64,000 bases of DNA from Larimichthys crocea (Eukaryota; Chordata; Actinopteri; Sciaenidae). Under the pieces are notes generated by a model, which was given only the letters and a program-made list of their open reading frames with translations, did not search any database and was not told where the DNA came from. The position numbers and the translations under genes were made by a program. The stretch spans positions 10,391,705-10,455,704 of the forward strand of contig NC_040022.1 of the NCBI RefSeq assembly GCF_000972845.2. The letters run 5' to 3'. The stretch's first letter is position 1. Each line of letters starts with the position of its first letter. Below, one piece after another: positions 33,404 to 45,457 of the stretch.

Positions 33404-35010
33404 CCCTCAGGTGTGTTCCCTCTTCCTGCAGTCTGGTGGCGATGTGCATGGTGTGGTTGAGGTCTTTCGGTGTAGCTGTGGTAGTGTGACAACTTCGGGA
33501 TGCGTAAATCCATAATCAGTTTATAAGTGGCGCCTCCACACAGCCTTCCCATTCACATGGCCGGTTTGTGTCTCCTCTCCAGCTGGAGTAGCAGACAGAC
33601 TGCACTGTCGGGACTGATCAGGTGGACCACTTGGGGTTGGCACTGGGTGCGGCTGAGTCTTGGGTCTGCTGCGCGTCTTCATCTGTGCTCCCTGCTAACC
33701 AGGGAGAACATACAACTGCTTCCTGGTGTATGTACCTCTATGTGTAAAAGTTAATTCACCGTGGTGTCTGGCTCACCTGATGCTTATGTGTTCACAGGCA
33801 CCTGCAGACCTGTTTCCAGACTGCTGCTTTGTTTACTTATGGTTTTATGATTCTGTTTTGTCTCTCCTGTTGCTTTCTTTTTCCTTTGTCTCATTGCAGG
33901 GATGACTCAATTTTCCTTTTGAATTGATTGTTGTTTTTCTTTAATCACCTGCAGTTGTATTATTTGAATTATTGGGGTTTAGTTTTAGGGTTGTGCTTGG
34001 TTCTGTGTGCTTGATCATGGTCTGGGCCTATGAGCTTAAATTCGTCTCATTAATACTTGTAAACGCACAGAGGGTGATCTACAAGTAGTCCTTGATTTGC
34101 ATGCGTTTTTTACAAATATGTGTGTATTTGTAAATAAATTGTGTATTTGTAAATACACAAATTTCCATTTGTAAAAACAAAAAAGCCATTTGTAAAACTG
34201 AAAATTCTGCTTGTGTGTGACTCAGCATTTGTGGATCATCAATCACACACACGCATCTCTTTCCTTAATTATGCATTTTTGGAGACGTTCTTGACAAGAT
34301 CCAAACAGATCCACATATAAATAGCCTGTGATTCACAAATGGCCCACCCTCCTCAACCAGTGGGTGGCTGAAGGTGGAGAGCTGCTCTCCACCTTCATCC
34401 CACCGCCACCCTCACACCACAGTAAAAATAATTGAAAAGTTGGACTCCATTGCGTTATAACATTTCCTTTTCAAAGACAGTTATGCACAAGTCATAAATA
34501 ACACTCTAAAAGATAGAAATCATTTCCTGTGCGTCACAGTGTGTTCCTGTGTGAAGAAAAATTTCATGTAAATAGCTTACTTTTCATGGCCATTAGCCAC
34601 AGTGACTAAAAACAACTTTTTTAAAATATACAGGCCTATATCTCAGGATTTCATACACTTAGGTGAAGAGAAAATTTCATTGTCTTTCAGTACTTTAGGA
34701 TATAAACACGAATAGACTCTTGTAGGATAAGGGCACGGTAAAGACCAGAACACAAGCTATACTCACAGCGGCCTTCACCCTCTGCTAAACAGCCTCATCC
34801 TGTATAGAACTGTATGTAACTGTAAGTGAAGTAATCATTCATCATTAATTAATGTGTTTTGTATAATTATATATTATATATTAATATATATGTCAGTATT
34901 TCTTTCTGGTTTGGAACATTTGAGCAACTGCAGGACCCAATGTTCAACTTATTGTGGTTTGACATGATGATGGCACGTGGTTTGTTTGTGGAAAAACTCT
35001 CTCAAATTTT
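33404..35010. other. Unassigned stretch
   Basis: No gene recognised. Around 34085-34205 the words ATTTGTAAATA and CATTTGTAAAA recur, forming a degenerate AT-rich minisatellite. 33830-33905 has a pyrimidine tract ending in CATTGCAG|G, acceptor-like but without a supported exon. Confidence 0.5.
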
Positions 35011-35040
35011 TCTTTATCTTTATCTTTATCTTTATCTTTT
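35011..35040. repeat. (TCTTTA)4 microsatellite
   Basis: Four copies of a hexanucleotide TCTTTA directly after AATTTT. Confidence 0.9.
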
Positions 35041-35054
35041 ATGGTACATGCTCA

Positions 35055-35200
35055 AGACAGCCAGCAGCACTTTATCTCTGTGTCTATACCAACCATGCTC
35101 AGACGCTTCAGGACGCCAGGATGTTGAGACTTTTACCAAGCCTGCTATTAGGTGAGTAACTTTTCAGGTCATGTACTTTAATGTGGTAGAATAGTACTGA
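35055..35200 (+). other. Leader-exon-like module, copy 1
   Basis: ATG at 35121 opens ten codons, MLRLLPSLLL, plus one base, followed at 35152 by GTGAGTAAC, a strong splice donor. Hydrophobic leader plus phase 1 donor is the layout of signal-peptide exons of immunoglobulin-superfamily and MHC-type genes. A second copy with the same upstream (CTGTGTCTATACCAACCATG) and downstream sequence lies at 57885-58040. No following exon is visible, so it may be an orphan or a piece carried by a repeat. Confidence 0.4.
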
Positions 35201-35559
35201 TACTTCGATGCTTTTTTGTGTGTGTGAGTAGCTTAATTTGTAATATTATTTGTACCACTACTACCTTTATTTTCATGAAATACAGCAAGCGTCAGGCACT
35301 CAGTGTGTGAAGTCAAAAAAACTGGTTAGAGCCAGCTGACGGTTTAACAAAGAAAAAAAAACTGAAGATGACGAGAGAGAGAGAGTGTGGATTTTCACTC
35401 AGTCCGAGCACAGATATTGACTTGTATTACTCATAATACTTGTACTCGGCAAAAGTGCTTTACTCATTTCAGTCGAATATCCGGCTCAGCTCTAAATAAA
35501 ATAGAAAAAAATTCTATTTAATATAAATAGCCAACGGAGTATATATTTAGATTTTTTAT
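35201..35559. other. Unassigned stretch
   Basis: Nothing recognisable apart from a short GA-rich tract near 35370. Confidence 0.55.
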
Positions 35560-35727
35560 TTTTTGGCCTTTTCAAGCTTTATTTGACAGAGACAGCTGAA
35601 GAGTGACAGGAAGGGGTGTGGGGAGAGAGACACAGGTCAGATTTGAACTCTGGGCTTCCGCAGCAAGGACTGAGCTGTATATGGGGCGGCTGCTCTACCA
35701 ACTGAACTAAACACCAGCCCCTACAGA
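35560..35727 (-). mobile_element. tRNA-derived SINE
   Basis: On the minus strand the head TTTAGTTCAGTTGGTAGAGC provides the A box and GAGTTCAAATCTG the B box; the body with CCTGTCACTCTTCAGCTGTC and the AT-rich 3' end are the usual form of an abundant teleost SINE. Target-site duplication not resolved. Confidence 0.75.
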
Positions 35728-36428
35728 GTATAAATTTAACTATCCACAAAATGAAAACTGTAAACAGATGACAGGAGGATCACTTGATGTTGCTGAAGTA
35801 GAGATAATGGACCATGATTGTCACGATACTGTACATTTATAATATACAATGCATTTTTTTCTGATATACAAATTAGATTGTGACCTTCACCCAAACTACA
35901 AAACACCTCATATATTCCGCAAAATGAAGCACTGCAACCAAAATCAAACTTTTGCACCAGATAGCACACACTTCATTCGTATTACAGATTTTTCTCTAAC
36001 CAACTACACACTGTTGGGCATAATGAAAAGCACTCTCATCTTTAGTTTTCTTTGCCATCATACTAACATAGTTCAAAGTGTGGAGAATTCTTCAGATTGT
36101 TCACATGCACAGAAGTATTTGCAGATACACACACGTGCTATTGAAATATTTATTTTATACCAAACAAGTCAGTGCAACGTATGCACAGCAGATATATTTA
36201 CATTGGAGTGAACTAAAATATGCTCACAAAACAGTAAGCTGAAAAATACAATTGCAGAAAAAATGTCAGAAAAAATAAATACATACAGTTTTTTCTGATA
36301 GCTAAGACGCAATTTTTGAAACTTTTGGCTTTTTTTGCAAAACTCTACACACAAATCGCAAAACCTTTCACCCAAATAGCAAAACACAGTAGATCACTTG
36401 CAAAAGCATGTTTTTGTACTGTTGCATA
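35728..36428. other. Unassigned AT-rich stretch
   Basis: No supported gene. Open frames of 72-120 codons on both strands overlap each other and show no domain. Confidence 0.55.
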
Positions 36429-36438
36429 NNNNNNNNNN
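36429..36438. other. Assembly gap (10 N)
   Basis: Ten N, 32 bases before the first block of the 42-bp satellite. Confidence 1.
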
Positions 36439-36470
36439 GACTAAATAATGTGAAAATAAAAAGTATTGTC

Positions 36471-36885
36471 TAGTGAGACTACGTCCAGGTTTTAGACAGT
36501 CTGTGAGGACGTCATGGAGACTACATCCAGGTTTTAGACAGTTTGTCAGGACGTCACAGAGACTATGTCCAGGTTTTAGACAGTCTGTGAGGACGTCACG
36601 GAGACTTACATCCAGGTTTTAGGACCGTTCGTCAGGACGTCACAGAAGACTAAGTCAGGTTTTCAGACAGTCTCCGGGACGTCACCAGCGGACTAGTCCA
36701 GGTTTGAGACAGTCTGTGGGGAAAGGTCATGGAGGACCACGTTCCAGGTTTTACGAACAGTCTGCGGTCACAGAAGTAAGGTCGAAAGTTTTAGGACAGT
36801 CCGCCGGGGACGTCAGAGAGACTACGTCCAGCTTTAGACATTTTGTGGGGAACATACAGAAGAGAACTACATCCAGGTCTGGAAC
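36471..36885 (+). repeat. 42-bp satellite, block 1
   Basis: About nine or ten tandem copies of a unit made of GAGACTACGTCCAGGTTTTA, GACAGTCTGTGGGGACGTCA and CA, with increasing indel damage to the right. Confidence 0.93.
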
Positions 36886-38404
36886 GGAGGGCTCCATCCT
36901 CTAGGCGGACCTTCGCTTGTTCTAGCCGTGGATGGCTCCCCTCGGGCGGCCAAAAACAGATGGCTTCGTCCCAGACTCCCCTGAGCCACTGCTCCACGCG
37001 TTCTTGGCTTCAGGGCTGCAGAATAGAATATTTTAAGGCAAGCATGGTTTCACCTGCCTCCAGCTTGGTTTTCGTGCGTTATGGACATTTAATGCTCCTC
37101 TCGCTCTCACCGCTGGTTCCATGGGTGCTGAACAAAGAGCCTTGACCCACGCATCACTTACCTGCAAGTCTATCGATTCCCCCTCCACTCACAAATGTGT
37201 TTTTCAAATTGTTCCTACACCGATGTTGAGTTTCAACTTTTGGGATGTCTGTATTTGCCATACATATTTCTAATCTGGATTTTTTTAATGAGGGAAACGG
37301 AGTTTAAAAGCTCAATTTAACTTTTGGGGGAAAACGAATCAGTTTTCATATTTCCTATTCGCCTATTATTCAAAGAAAATTCTTTTATAAAGGCTACACA
37401 TTGAAACACCGTCTAGGAGTCTTTTATGTTGAATGTTGATTGATTTATCACAAACTGATTACTTATTGTGATAAATTCCAGTATTATTTAATACATGCCC
37501 AGACTGCCATCAGATGCTCTGTTTCAGCCGTTCTGAGATTTATTTTGGATGAAACACACATATCTGTGACCATAACACGCAGAGGACGACGGGCACGCGG
37601 TGCTCTCGGGAGCCCAGATTTTGGCCCTGAGTGTGCCGAATAGAGGAGGGATTATGTACGACAAACGTGGTTCTGACTTGGGAGCCGGGGTGGCCAGCAG
37701 TAATGCTGAGTCTCACCTACAACTGTTCATTTTAATGGAAAAAAAGGTCACTCAGTTTCGCAATTACATAATTTCTGAAATGTTGTCAATTATCACTCAT
37801 TAAATGTTAAAAATATAGATTGTAACAGCACTGTATAGTACAATTTATGAATCGAATAAAGGAAAAATAAGCGCGGGCTGATCGTCTCATCGGACCTCTT
37901 CCTGCCTACGGTTGTTGTCCCTGAACGAGAAAAAAACAAAACCTTTAATGTATATATATACCAAAATTTGCCTCAGTCTTTCTCTCAAGGCACTACATTA
38001 CATGGAACACTCAACTTCTTTCAGATTTCATAGTTTCTTCATTGTGCTGTGTTGTAATAAAGACTAAACAGTGTTGTGTATTCTCAGAGTAGTGTTTTCT
38101 CCTCTCATGGGCGGGAGATTGCTCTTCTAACGCTGAACTGGAAACCCATTCTTCGTACTGTCCTCATTCTCGTATCTACCGACCACCTGGTCCTTCATCT
38201 CATGCCTCCCAAATCATCAACTTGGGGGGGCGACAGTTGATAGAAAACAATGTTGTTTTTTAGTGCCGTCGTTCATTCATCTCTGTATCAATTCTCTCAT
38301 ACATGGACTTGCAACCGCATCCCCACAGGTGACCAGCAGTAATAGCAATTCCTACAGAAATCAGTAGGCTGTTTCCCCACTCCCAAACATACTTCCATTC
38401 CATT
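36886..38404. other. Unassigned stretch
   Basis: No gene recognised. The GC-richer part 36880-37170 gives overlapping frames on both strands without domains; 37560-37700 is a small GC-rich patch. Confidence 0.5.
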
Positions 38405-38525
38405 TTGTGATTGGATCAGGTTTTAGACCGTCTGCAGTCACAGGAGGACTATGTCAAAATTTTAGACCCACTCTGTAGGGGCGTCACTGAGATCTGTAGA
38501 AGTTTAGGACTGTCAGATGCGCTGG
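38405..38525 (+). repeat. 42-bp satellite, block 2 (degenerate)
   Basis: Two to three damaged units: GGTTTTAGACCGTCTGCAGT, ATTTTAGACCCACTCTGTAG, GGCGTCACTGAGA. Confidence 0.8.
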
Positions 38526-38764
38526 CAGGACAATTCCGGTATTAAACATGATTTTGGCTGAGTTAATTTCACATGACATACACTGGACATTCAGCAGCTT
38601 TACAATCTTTCAGTGTTCGCCAAAGGCATATTATTCTTGTTGTCCCATGTTTTGCTTTTATATAAGTCACATGAACTGAATTAATTCTTTCCATTCCTGA
38701 GTTTCCATTATACGACATTGTTAGTTTGGAAATCTCATATCTTCTTTCACCCATAATTCCCTTA

Positions 38765-39640
38765 ATGGCCTTCAGCTGGTTCAAGTTGACTTCATGGACA
38801 GCCTGAAAACCCAAGAAGACCCACTACAAGACCCTCCAAGACATGTTCAAGTCCAAAAAGCCAACAAACAAAAGCTGCAATAACTCATTTGCTGAACCTG
38901 GAATTTGAGTCTCGGAAGATGCTTCCTCACCTTGCTGTCTTAAAGGAGGCAAGACAGACCAACAAAGTCTAGAGCTTACCCCCCCCCCATGTTCTGAGAA
39001 CTGGATCAGTTAAGTTGGTTCCTATTTCAGTCCACATTTTCAGCTCTTCCAAGGGACTTCTTTAAGCAGACTAATTGGCATAAGTCTTTTTGATTTTTTT
39101 GAAGAATCTTAGTCATCAGAATGTTTAAAAGGACTCGCAGTTGGTTATATTTTTTCGTATGTGTATTATATATATATATTCTATATTATTTTATTATTAT
39201 ATTATTATTTTATTAAACTATTATTATTATTATTAATTTATTATTTATTTTTTTCTTCTGTATTGAATCTCTTTTCAGGTGCTGGATTGATCTTGCAGCG
39301 AGGTCGTCATCCAACCAACCAAACCCCCAGTACCTCTTGAGATGAAGAGCAGATGGGAAGCTTCTATTCAAAGGTCCCAGTTTTATGGGGGTGATGAAGA
39401 AAAGCCATTGACGCTCCTAAATCTTTGACGCGGTGAACATCACAATTGACTTGTTCATTTATATATAAGTGTGTCATGATACGTTATTTATGGTACACCT
39501 TGTCTTTTGTGCCTTTTTATTAGCCCGTGGCGCATGTCCACAGCTGTGTTTCGAGCCATGCCACTGCTCTTCCCGTCCAGCAACCATGCCACACTAAGAA
39601 ACTGGCTTAAGCAGCGAGGCTCTTTTCCATGTCCTCCGTT
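38765..39640 (+). pseudogene. Fragments of a multi-copy fish gene-like family (SAMD3-like, tentative)
   Basis: Three islands of apparent coding similarity in order. Near 38815-38985: HYKTLQDMFKSKKP, then LLNLEFESRKMLPHLAVLKE. Near 39345-39420: EMKSRWEASIQRSQFYG. Near 39540-39640: LFPSSNH and SEALFHVL. They resemble consecutive regions of an uncharacterised teleost multi-copy family often labelled sterile-alpha-motif-domain-3-like. The islands are in different frames, with stops and AT-rich filler (39150-39255) between them. Assignment is from memory of the family's motifs and needs a search. Confidence 0.35.
39150..39255. repeat. AT-rich low-complexity tract
   Basis: TATATATATA followed by TTATTATTATT variants. 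Confidence 0.85.
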
Positions 39641-39644
39641 GAGA

Positions 39645-40189
39645 TTACAGACTTACTGCAATATTTTACACTATATATCCAGTTCTTTCACACATACATT
39701 TATGTTAAGGTTTGGTTACTTGAGATACACTTTTCTCATTTCAAAAGGTCCAAAGGGGACGTTGATAAAATTAGGATTTGTACTGGGCTGCAGGTGTTTT
39801 TTAACTCTTAGAGGGAGGTGTATGTGTGTTTTGTCTTTTGTATTCCCTCTCTAGCATGGTATTGTTTAAAAGCTTTGCCTGGAAAGGCAATTTTAAAATG
39901 TTCAAGGACATGAAACAGACTAAAGGAAGTGTATTTGGACAAGAAACATAATGTTCCTTACTAGGGGAAGAAAACCAAAAAAGGAAATCGTTAGTTGGAC
40001 GTGTTCGAGCAGCCCATGTTGAATGCCTTGTATAAAACACTTACCTGGACAGAGCTCCCAAGGCGCCTTTGTCTCTTGTAACCCTCTTGCGTGTTTGCAC
40101 TGTTAAATACATGTTTCATCACTGCTGCCTGGCTCTGCCAGTGGCGGGTACTAGCTCTCGTTGACAGATTCGCACTGGGATGCCCATGG
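39645..40189. other. Unassigned stretch
   Basis: Nothing recognised; lies between two gene-like pieces of opposite orientation. Confidence 0.5.
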
Positions 40190-40714
40190 GACTAATAGGT
40201 GAATGTTCCAGAATAATGGTGGATGCACACTAGAATCTCCATCATAGACATCATCAGTGGTTTGGATGTCTGAATGACTTCCGTGTCTTGTCTTGTTTTT
40301 TTCGAAGGAGGGGAACTTGCCCTTCCTTGGACTTCTGAATTTGGAGCGTCTCTTCCTGAGCTTTTTAGCACATGCTCCTGCGAGGCATACATAGTGACAT
40401 TAAAAAATGACAGTTACAGTCACCATCATTTACCCCTCAACCAGCAATAGCTGACAAAAATTCTAACTCACCCACTCAATGTTTGATGACTGGCCTTTTA
40501 TCATGGATAAGTAATCCACCAATCGTTTTGCCATGGCCTTCACCTCTGTTTGGTGGGGGTATCTGCAGTCCTCTGTTGCTCTCTTGCGATAGAAATTCAT
40601 CTTAGGGTCCTAGTTTGTCTTCTGAGTCGCAGAAGAGCCCTTGATAAGGCCACCCGCTGTTCTCGGTCCCAGCCATTTATGCTCAAAGTAGGTGCGTCGC
40701 CCTGTTTCAAGCTC
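40190..40714 (-). pseudogene. N-terminal exons of the same gene-like family, inverted (tentative)
   Basis: On the minus strand about 40475-40620 reads YRKRATEDCRYPHQTEVKAM and AKRLVDYLSMIKGQSSNIEW, followed by GTGAGTTAG, a good splice donor. After a 90-base putative intron, 40200-40380 encodes PSKKTRQDTEVIQTSKP. The arrangement looks like two exons of the N-terminal region of the family whose C-terminal islands lie on the plus strand at 38765-39640, so the locus is rearranged head to head or composed of two copies. Confidence 0.38.
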
Positions 40715-40830
40715 CACTGTCTGTGAAGGACTATGTATTGTGGTTTTAGACAGTCTGTGGGGAGTCACGGAGCTACGTCCACGGAGGAGAGGACTAGTCT
40801 GAACATAGTCTCTTTGACGCTCTTAGCTAC
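40715..40830 (+). repeat. 42-bp satellite, block 3 (degenerate)
   Basis: Two units, with GGTTTTAGACAGTCTGTGGG intact, followed by an inverted remnant (GACTAGTCTGAACATAGTCT). Confidence 0.8.
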
Positions 40831-41110
40831 TTTTATTGATATTTGTTGTGTGGTTGGAATAATTCCATCCATTTGAGTATACAGTCTATGATCACTAGAC
40901 AATTACTTTTATTTCACATTTATTTAATTCAATGAACTCCATGCATATCGTATAAATTGATATTGAGCTAGGGCAGTTACATGGTCTTGGTCTGAATTGC
41001 CTTGCGACATTTCTGTTTTCCACACCACTAACGTTTGACTGACTTATCTGATGTTGTTTACCCTTACCTTTCGTGCACGCTCCATCTAGTGGAGGCATTA
41101 ACGCAACCCC
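40831..41110. other. Unassigned stretch
   Basis: No gene or repeat recognised. Confidence 0.5.
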
Positions 41111-41239
41111 AGCCACTACTGTTTAGTTCTATTCTATGCGCCTTATAATGCGCCATATTATGAAATAGTTTAAACTAGGCCATTCATTCCAGGTGCGCCT
41201 TATAATCCTTATAGTGCGGAGGAAAATTACGGTCTATGG
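41111..41239. mobile_element. Short element with GCGCCTTATAA words
   Basis: ATGCGCCTTATAATGCGCCA, GGTGCGCCTTATAATCC and AAAATTACGGT belong to the same word family as the pogo-like ends at 16974-17180 (AAGGCGCACC, AAAATACGGT). Probably a small non-autonomous copy. Confidence 0.45.
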
Positions 41240-43595
41240 GGACGGATGACGGTACTTAACATTCGGGTTTTAGACAGGTCTGCCTTTCACAAGACTATTG
41301 TCAAAAATTTTAGACACTCTGTAGGTGGGTCACTGAGATATGTTAGAAAGTTAGACAGTCTGTGGGGACGTCCCCACAGACTTACATCCAGCTTTGAGGA
41401 CAGTCAGTGTGGGACCTTACAGATGACTATGTCCAGGTTTTAGACAGTCTGTGGGACGTCATGGAGACTACTCCAGGTTTTAGACCGTTCTGCGCTTAAC
41501 ATGGAGACTTACGTCGCAGTTTAGACAGTCCATGGGGACATCACAGAGCCTACGTCCCAGGTTTTAGACAGTTTTGTGGGACTTCAAGAGACTACACCCG
41601 GTTTTAGACAGTCTGTGTGGACGTCACGGAGACTACGTCCATATTTTAGACAGGTTTGTGGGAGTCATGGAGACTAGTCCAGGTTTTAGGACAGGTGTGG
41701 GGATGTCACAGAAGACTACGTACAGGTTTTAGGACAGTCTGCGGTCAAGAGACTCCTAGGTTTTAGACAGCCATGGGGACGTCACGAGACTACGTCCAGG
41801 TTTTAGACAGTTGTTGGGGACCTCACAGAGACTACATGCAGGTTTTAGACCAGGTCCGCGGGGATTGTCACCAGAGATACGGAACAGGTTTTCGCAACTT
41901 CTGTGGGGACGTCATGGCGGGACACTACACCGTTTTAGACCGCTGTGGGAACGTCACCGAAGGACTACATCCAGGTTTTAGACGTCTGCGGTCCAGAGAC
42001 TAGTTCCAAGTTTTAGGACAGTTTGTCAGGATGTCACAGCGACTCCGTCCAGTTTTTAAGACAGTCTGTTGGGACATCACAGGGAGATTTGTCCAGGTTT
42101 TAGACAGTCTGTTGGGACCACAGAGACTACATCCCGGTTTTTTCGACAGTTTGCAAGACTTCCAGAGATCCGAACAGGTTTTAGGGACAGACTGCCCGGG
42201 ACGTCACAGAAGACTGAGGACTATTGTTCAGGTTTTAGACCGTTCTGTGGGGACATCACAGAGATATGTCCAGGTTTTCGACAGTTGTGGGGACGTCACA
42301 GAGACTACCTGCAGGTTTTAGACAGTTGTTCTGGACGTCCCAGAGGGACTCGTCAGGTTTTTGGACAGACTGCAGGGACGTACAGAGACTGCAGGGACGT
42401 TCACGAGACTATTTTCAGAGTAGTCTCCGTGGACGTAGTCTCCGTGAACTCCCCGCACAGCAGGACTGTCTAAAACCGACACATACTCTCTGTGACGTCC
42501 CTGCAGCTGTCCAAACACCCTGGACGTAGTCTCTGGACGTCCTGCCTAAACTGTTAAAACTTCTTTACATAGTCTTCAAAGACGCCCCCACAGAGTTGTC
42601 TAAAACCTGGAACCTTATTAGTCTTTTTGACTTTTCCCACAGGATGTTTTAAAATCTGGATGTTCGTCTCCATGACGTTCCCCAAGAGGTTCTAACACCC
42701 TGTTCGTAGTCTCTGTGACGTCCCGCTGACTGTCTAAACACATGTATGTAGTCTCTGTGAGGTCCCAACCAGGACTGTTCTAAAACCTGGACGTAGTCTC
42801 TGTGACGTCCCCATGGACTGGTCTAAAAACCTGGGATGTCGTCTCTGTGACCGCCGACTGTCTTAAAACCTGTACGTAGTCTCTGTGACATCCCCAATGT
42901 CAAAATTTTAGGACAGTCTGTGGGGACCCTCACAGAGGGACTACGTCCGGTGGTTTTTCACATCTGCTGTCATAGAGGGACTTGTCGAGTTTTAGACAGT
43001 CATGGGGGGGAGGACGTCACAGGACTACGTCCAGGTTTTAGACAGCCTGTGGTACAGAGACTTACTCCAGGTTTTTTAGAACTGTTTGTTGGGGACATCA
43101 AGGAGACTAGTCCAGTTTCAGACAGTCTGCAGTCACAGGGACTAAATCCAGGTTTTAGACTGTCGGTCGAGACGTCATGGGCCTATGTCGGACGGGGTTT
43201 TTCGACTCGTCTGCGGGACGGTCACGGGAGACTACGTCCAGTTTTTAGACAGTTTGTGGGGACGTCCCGGACGACGAACTGCCAGGTGTTCGACTGTCCG
43301 TCGAGGACGTCATGGAGACTCGTCGAAGTTTCGACGTCTGTGGGAGGTCACGGAGTTTACGTCACGTTTTAGGACAGTCCTGTTGGGACCCGACGGAGAC
43401 CACGTCCAGGGGGGTTTTAGACGTCGGCGGGTCCCAGAGACTAAGACCAGGTTTTCGACCGGTCCATGGGGACGTCATGGAGACTACCATCCAGGTTTGA
43501 CAACAGTCTGCAGTACGTCGAAAGTTTGTAGACAGTCTTCGACGATCCACACGGAGATGACTACGTACAGGTTTTAGATGTTGGGTCAAAGGTTT
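41240..43595 (+). repeat. 42-bp satellite, main block (about 2.4 kb)
   Basis: Roughly fifty to sixty damaged units of the 42-bp monomer. Its 14-codon period produces open frames of 60-150 codons with repeating VLDS/GFRQ-like phrases, which are not genes. Every good monomer contains GGACGTCAC, seven of eight bases of the palindromic cAMP-response element. Orientation reverses between about 42415 and 42895. Confidence 0.94.
42415..42895 (-). repeat. Inverted section of the 42-bp satellite
   Basis: Here the monomers read TGTCTAAAACCTGGACGTAG and TCTCTGTGACGTCCC, the reverse complement of the flanking block. The left switch point holds GAGACTA, nine bases, TAGTCTC, a perfect 7-bp hairpin. Confidence 0.9.
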
Positions 43596-44580
43596 AAAGG
43601 TATTTATCATACTAGAATTACCAAATAACAAACTTATTTCAATTGCGGAGTATTGACGCTATGGATGACTCGTGTCCAACCAGGGGGGGATGCAGGAAAG
43701 TAGGTAATGGGATTCCAAAAATTAGTTAAAAAATTGTGCATACTGTTTTAGTGTGTGGGAAAAACAGAATGTCCAGGCAGACATTCGACCACGACCAGGT
43801 TATAAAATGCCTTAATGCTTCAATATCCATTTCATACGGTTAGCATTTGAATTTCATTTGAATAAAATACATGTGAAAAATCAAAAAGTATTGTCTAGTG
43901 ATATTTAGATTATATCAAAAATGGATGAGTGTTTCCAACCACAAGAAAGATCAATAACAGTAGCTAAAAGCGGTTAGCAAACACATATTGCCACTAGATT
44001 TGGATTTCCAGAAATATTATATTAAGTGTAATGGACCACATTTCAGAAATGATGTAATTGGAAATGAGGACCTTGTTTTCCATTAAACTGAAAAAGGTTT
44101 GTATGTGAAGGACTCAGCATTATGCTGGCAAACAACCCATGGTTACCCATCCTTTTCCTTGCTCATCCTGGCTTTCCTACGTTTAGCCCTTACTTAATGT
44201 ACATTCACTCTTTCACTAGTCCTGCTGATTGTGGATGATACGACAATGATTATTTATAAGGACTGTCACCTTTTGGATTACACCTGACACCTTGCAAATG
44301 TGCACCGGTAACTAACAGATAACGTGATAAATATCAAACAGCTTACTTCACCTAGGTGGTATGATGGCACTAGTCCAGAGCACCCATGGCCACATTCAAA
44401 GAATGGGATGCAGAATGAGGACAGCGGTAAGCCCTAAGTTGCCTTAAACTCTGGTATGGTACCTGGTTAATTGCTATTCACTGTCCTGGTACCTGTGGAA
44501 TTGCCTGTTGCATCTGAGATATGTTTGGGGATATGGGGAAAGGAAAACATTGTACTGGAAAGAAAATTTATATTACTGAT
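43596..44580. other. Unassigned stretch
   Basis: No gene recognised. 43655-43700 and 43920-43965 share an ATGGATGA..GTGT..CCAACCA phrase. The AAAAAGTATTGTCTAGTGA phrase at 43879-43897 also precedes satellite block 1. Confidence 0.55.
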
Positions 44581-45457
44581 TGTGTGTTCTTTTATAAATC
44601 ACATAAGCCCATGTTTTGTCTAGAATATTCAAAAGATTTTTGAGGTATAAACACTGTGGTGCCTTATAATTCTTGTTTGGTTTCACTCGTTATTCTTGCC
44701 ACTTAGAAATCTTTCTCTCATTACTGCGATTGTTCTGAAGAAGTAGTTTTTTGATGTATAAACTTGACCTTGGTTCTCACGGTCCAGCAGAGCTTGTTAG
44801 TGAGGTTTGATAGGGATGAGCACACTCCATTGTAACCACCTGGTACAGTTAGATAAGTAAATCATAATAATGACGAATACTCCTTAGAAATGTATAAGAA
44901 TCAGTGTGGGACTGCCCCACCCTGAACATTTTCTGCAGACTGTCTTGTGCATTTGTAGAACTGTTCCTCTTGCAAGAATATCGCTCAGGACCCGGAGAAG
45001 GTGACTGGCCATCTGAGACTGATCAAAGTTGTCTCACCTCTACCTCACTTCATTTGAAACGGGAGGACCCTCTCTGTGGACCTACAGTAGAAGCTGTCAC
45101 CTCGAGGTCCAACGAATTCAGATTAACAGAAAACATCCTAAATTCAGGGTAAGCAAAATTTTCAATTGTTTAATAAATCTAAGGATCAATTCTGGATTGA
45201 GTCAATCAGTCTTTGAATATGGAGAAGAAGGTTACTCTAGTCACATCTTAGGACAAGTGTAGTAAGGTACTCTACACTGAAAGTCTCTGGGAGATTAACT
45301 GATAGTGTTTGTATTAAGTAGTAAGTATATTACAAAACTAATCTCCGGGAGGTTAAAATACAACTTATCAGAATAGGTCAGTCAGTTACCTAGGCAAAAC
45401 TGGACATCTTAGGGAGACGTTTCTAAGATTGAAGGCGCGCGCAGACTCCTAAGGAAA
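44581..45457 (+). promoter_or_regulatory. Endogenous retrovirus 5' region (LTR remnant and leader, boundaries unresolved)
   Basis: The sequence upstream of gag should hold the 5' LTR and leader. TGTATAAGAA at 44891-44900 is a TATA-like box; the leader includes a strong donor, GGGTAAGC, with GT at 45149-45150, suited to making spliced env message. No second copy of this region is present downstream of env, so LTR ends cannot be defined by comparison, and I see no clear tRNA primer-binding site. Confidence 0.45.

Noticed and set aside
41773..43577. Overlapping open frames of 60-150 codons with repeating phrases
   Set aside because: They result from a 42-bp (14-codon) tandem repeat read in several frames; no start context, domain or frame conservation.
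36471..43595. CRISPR-like array
   Set aside because: Units are directly adjacent without unique spacers, and the genome is vertebrate; this is a satellite.
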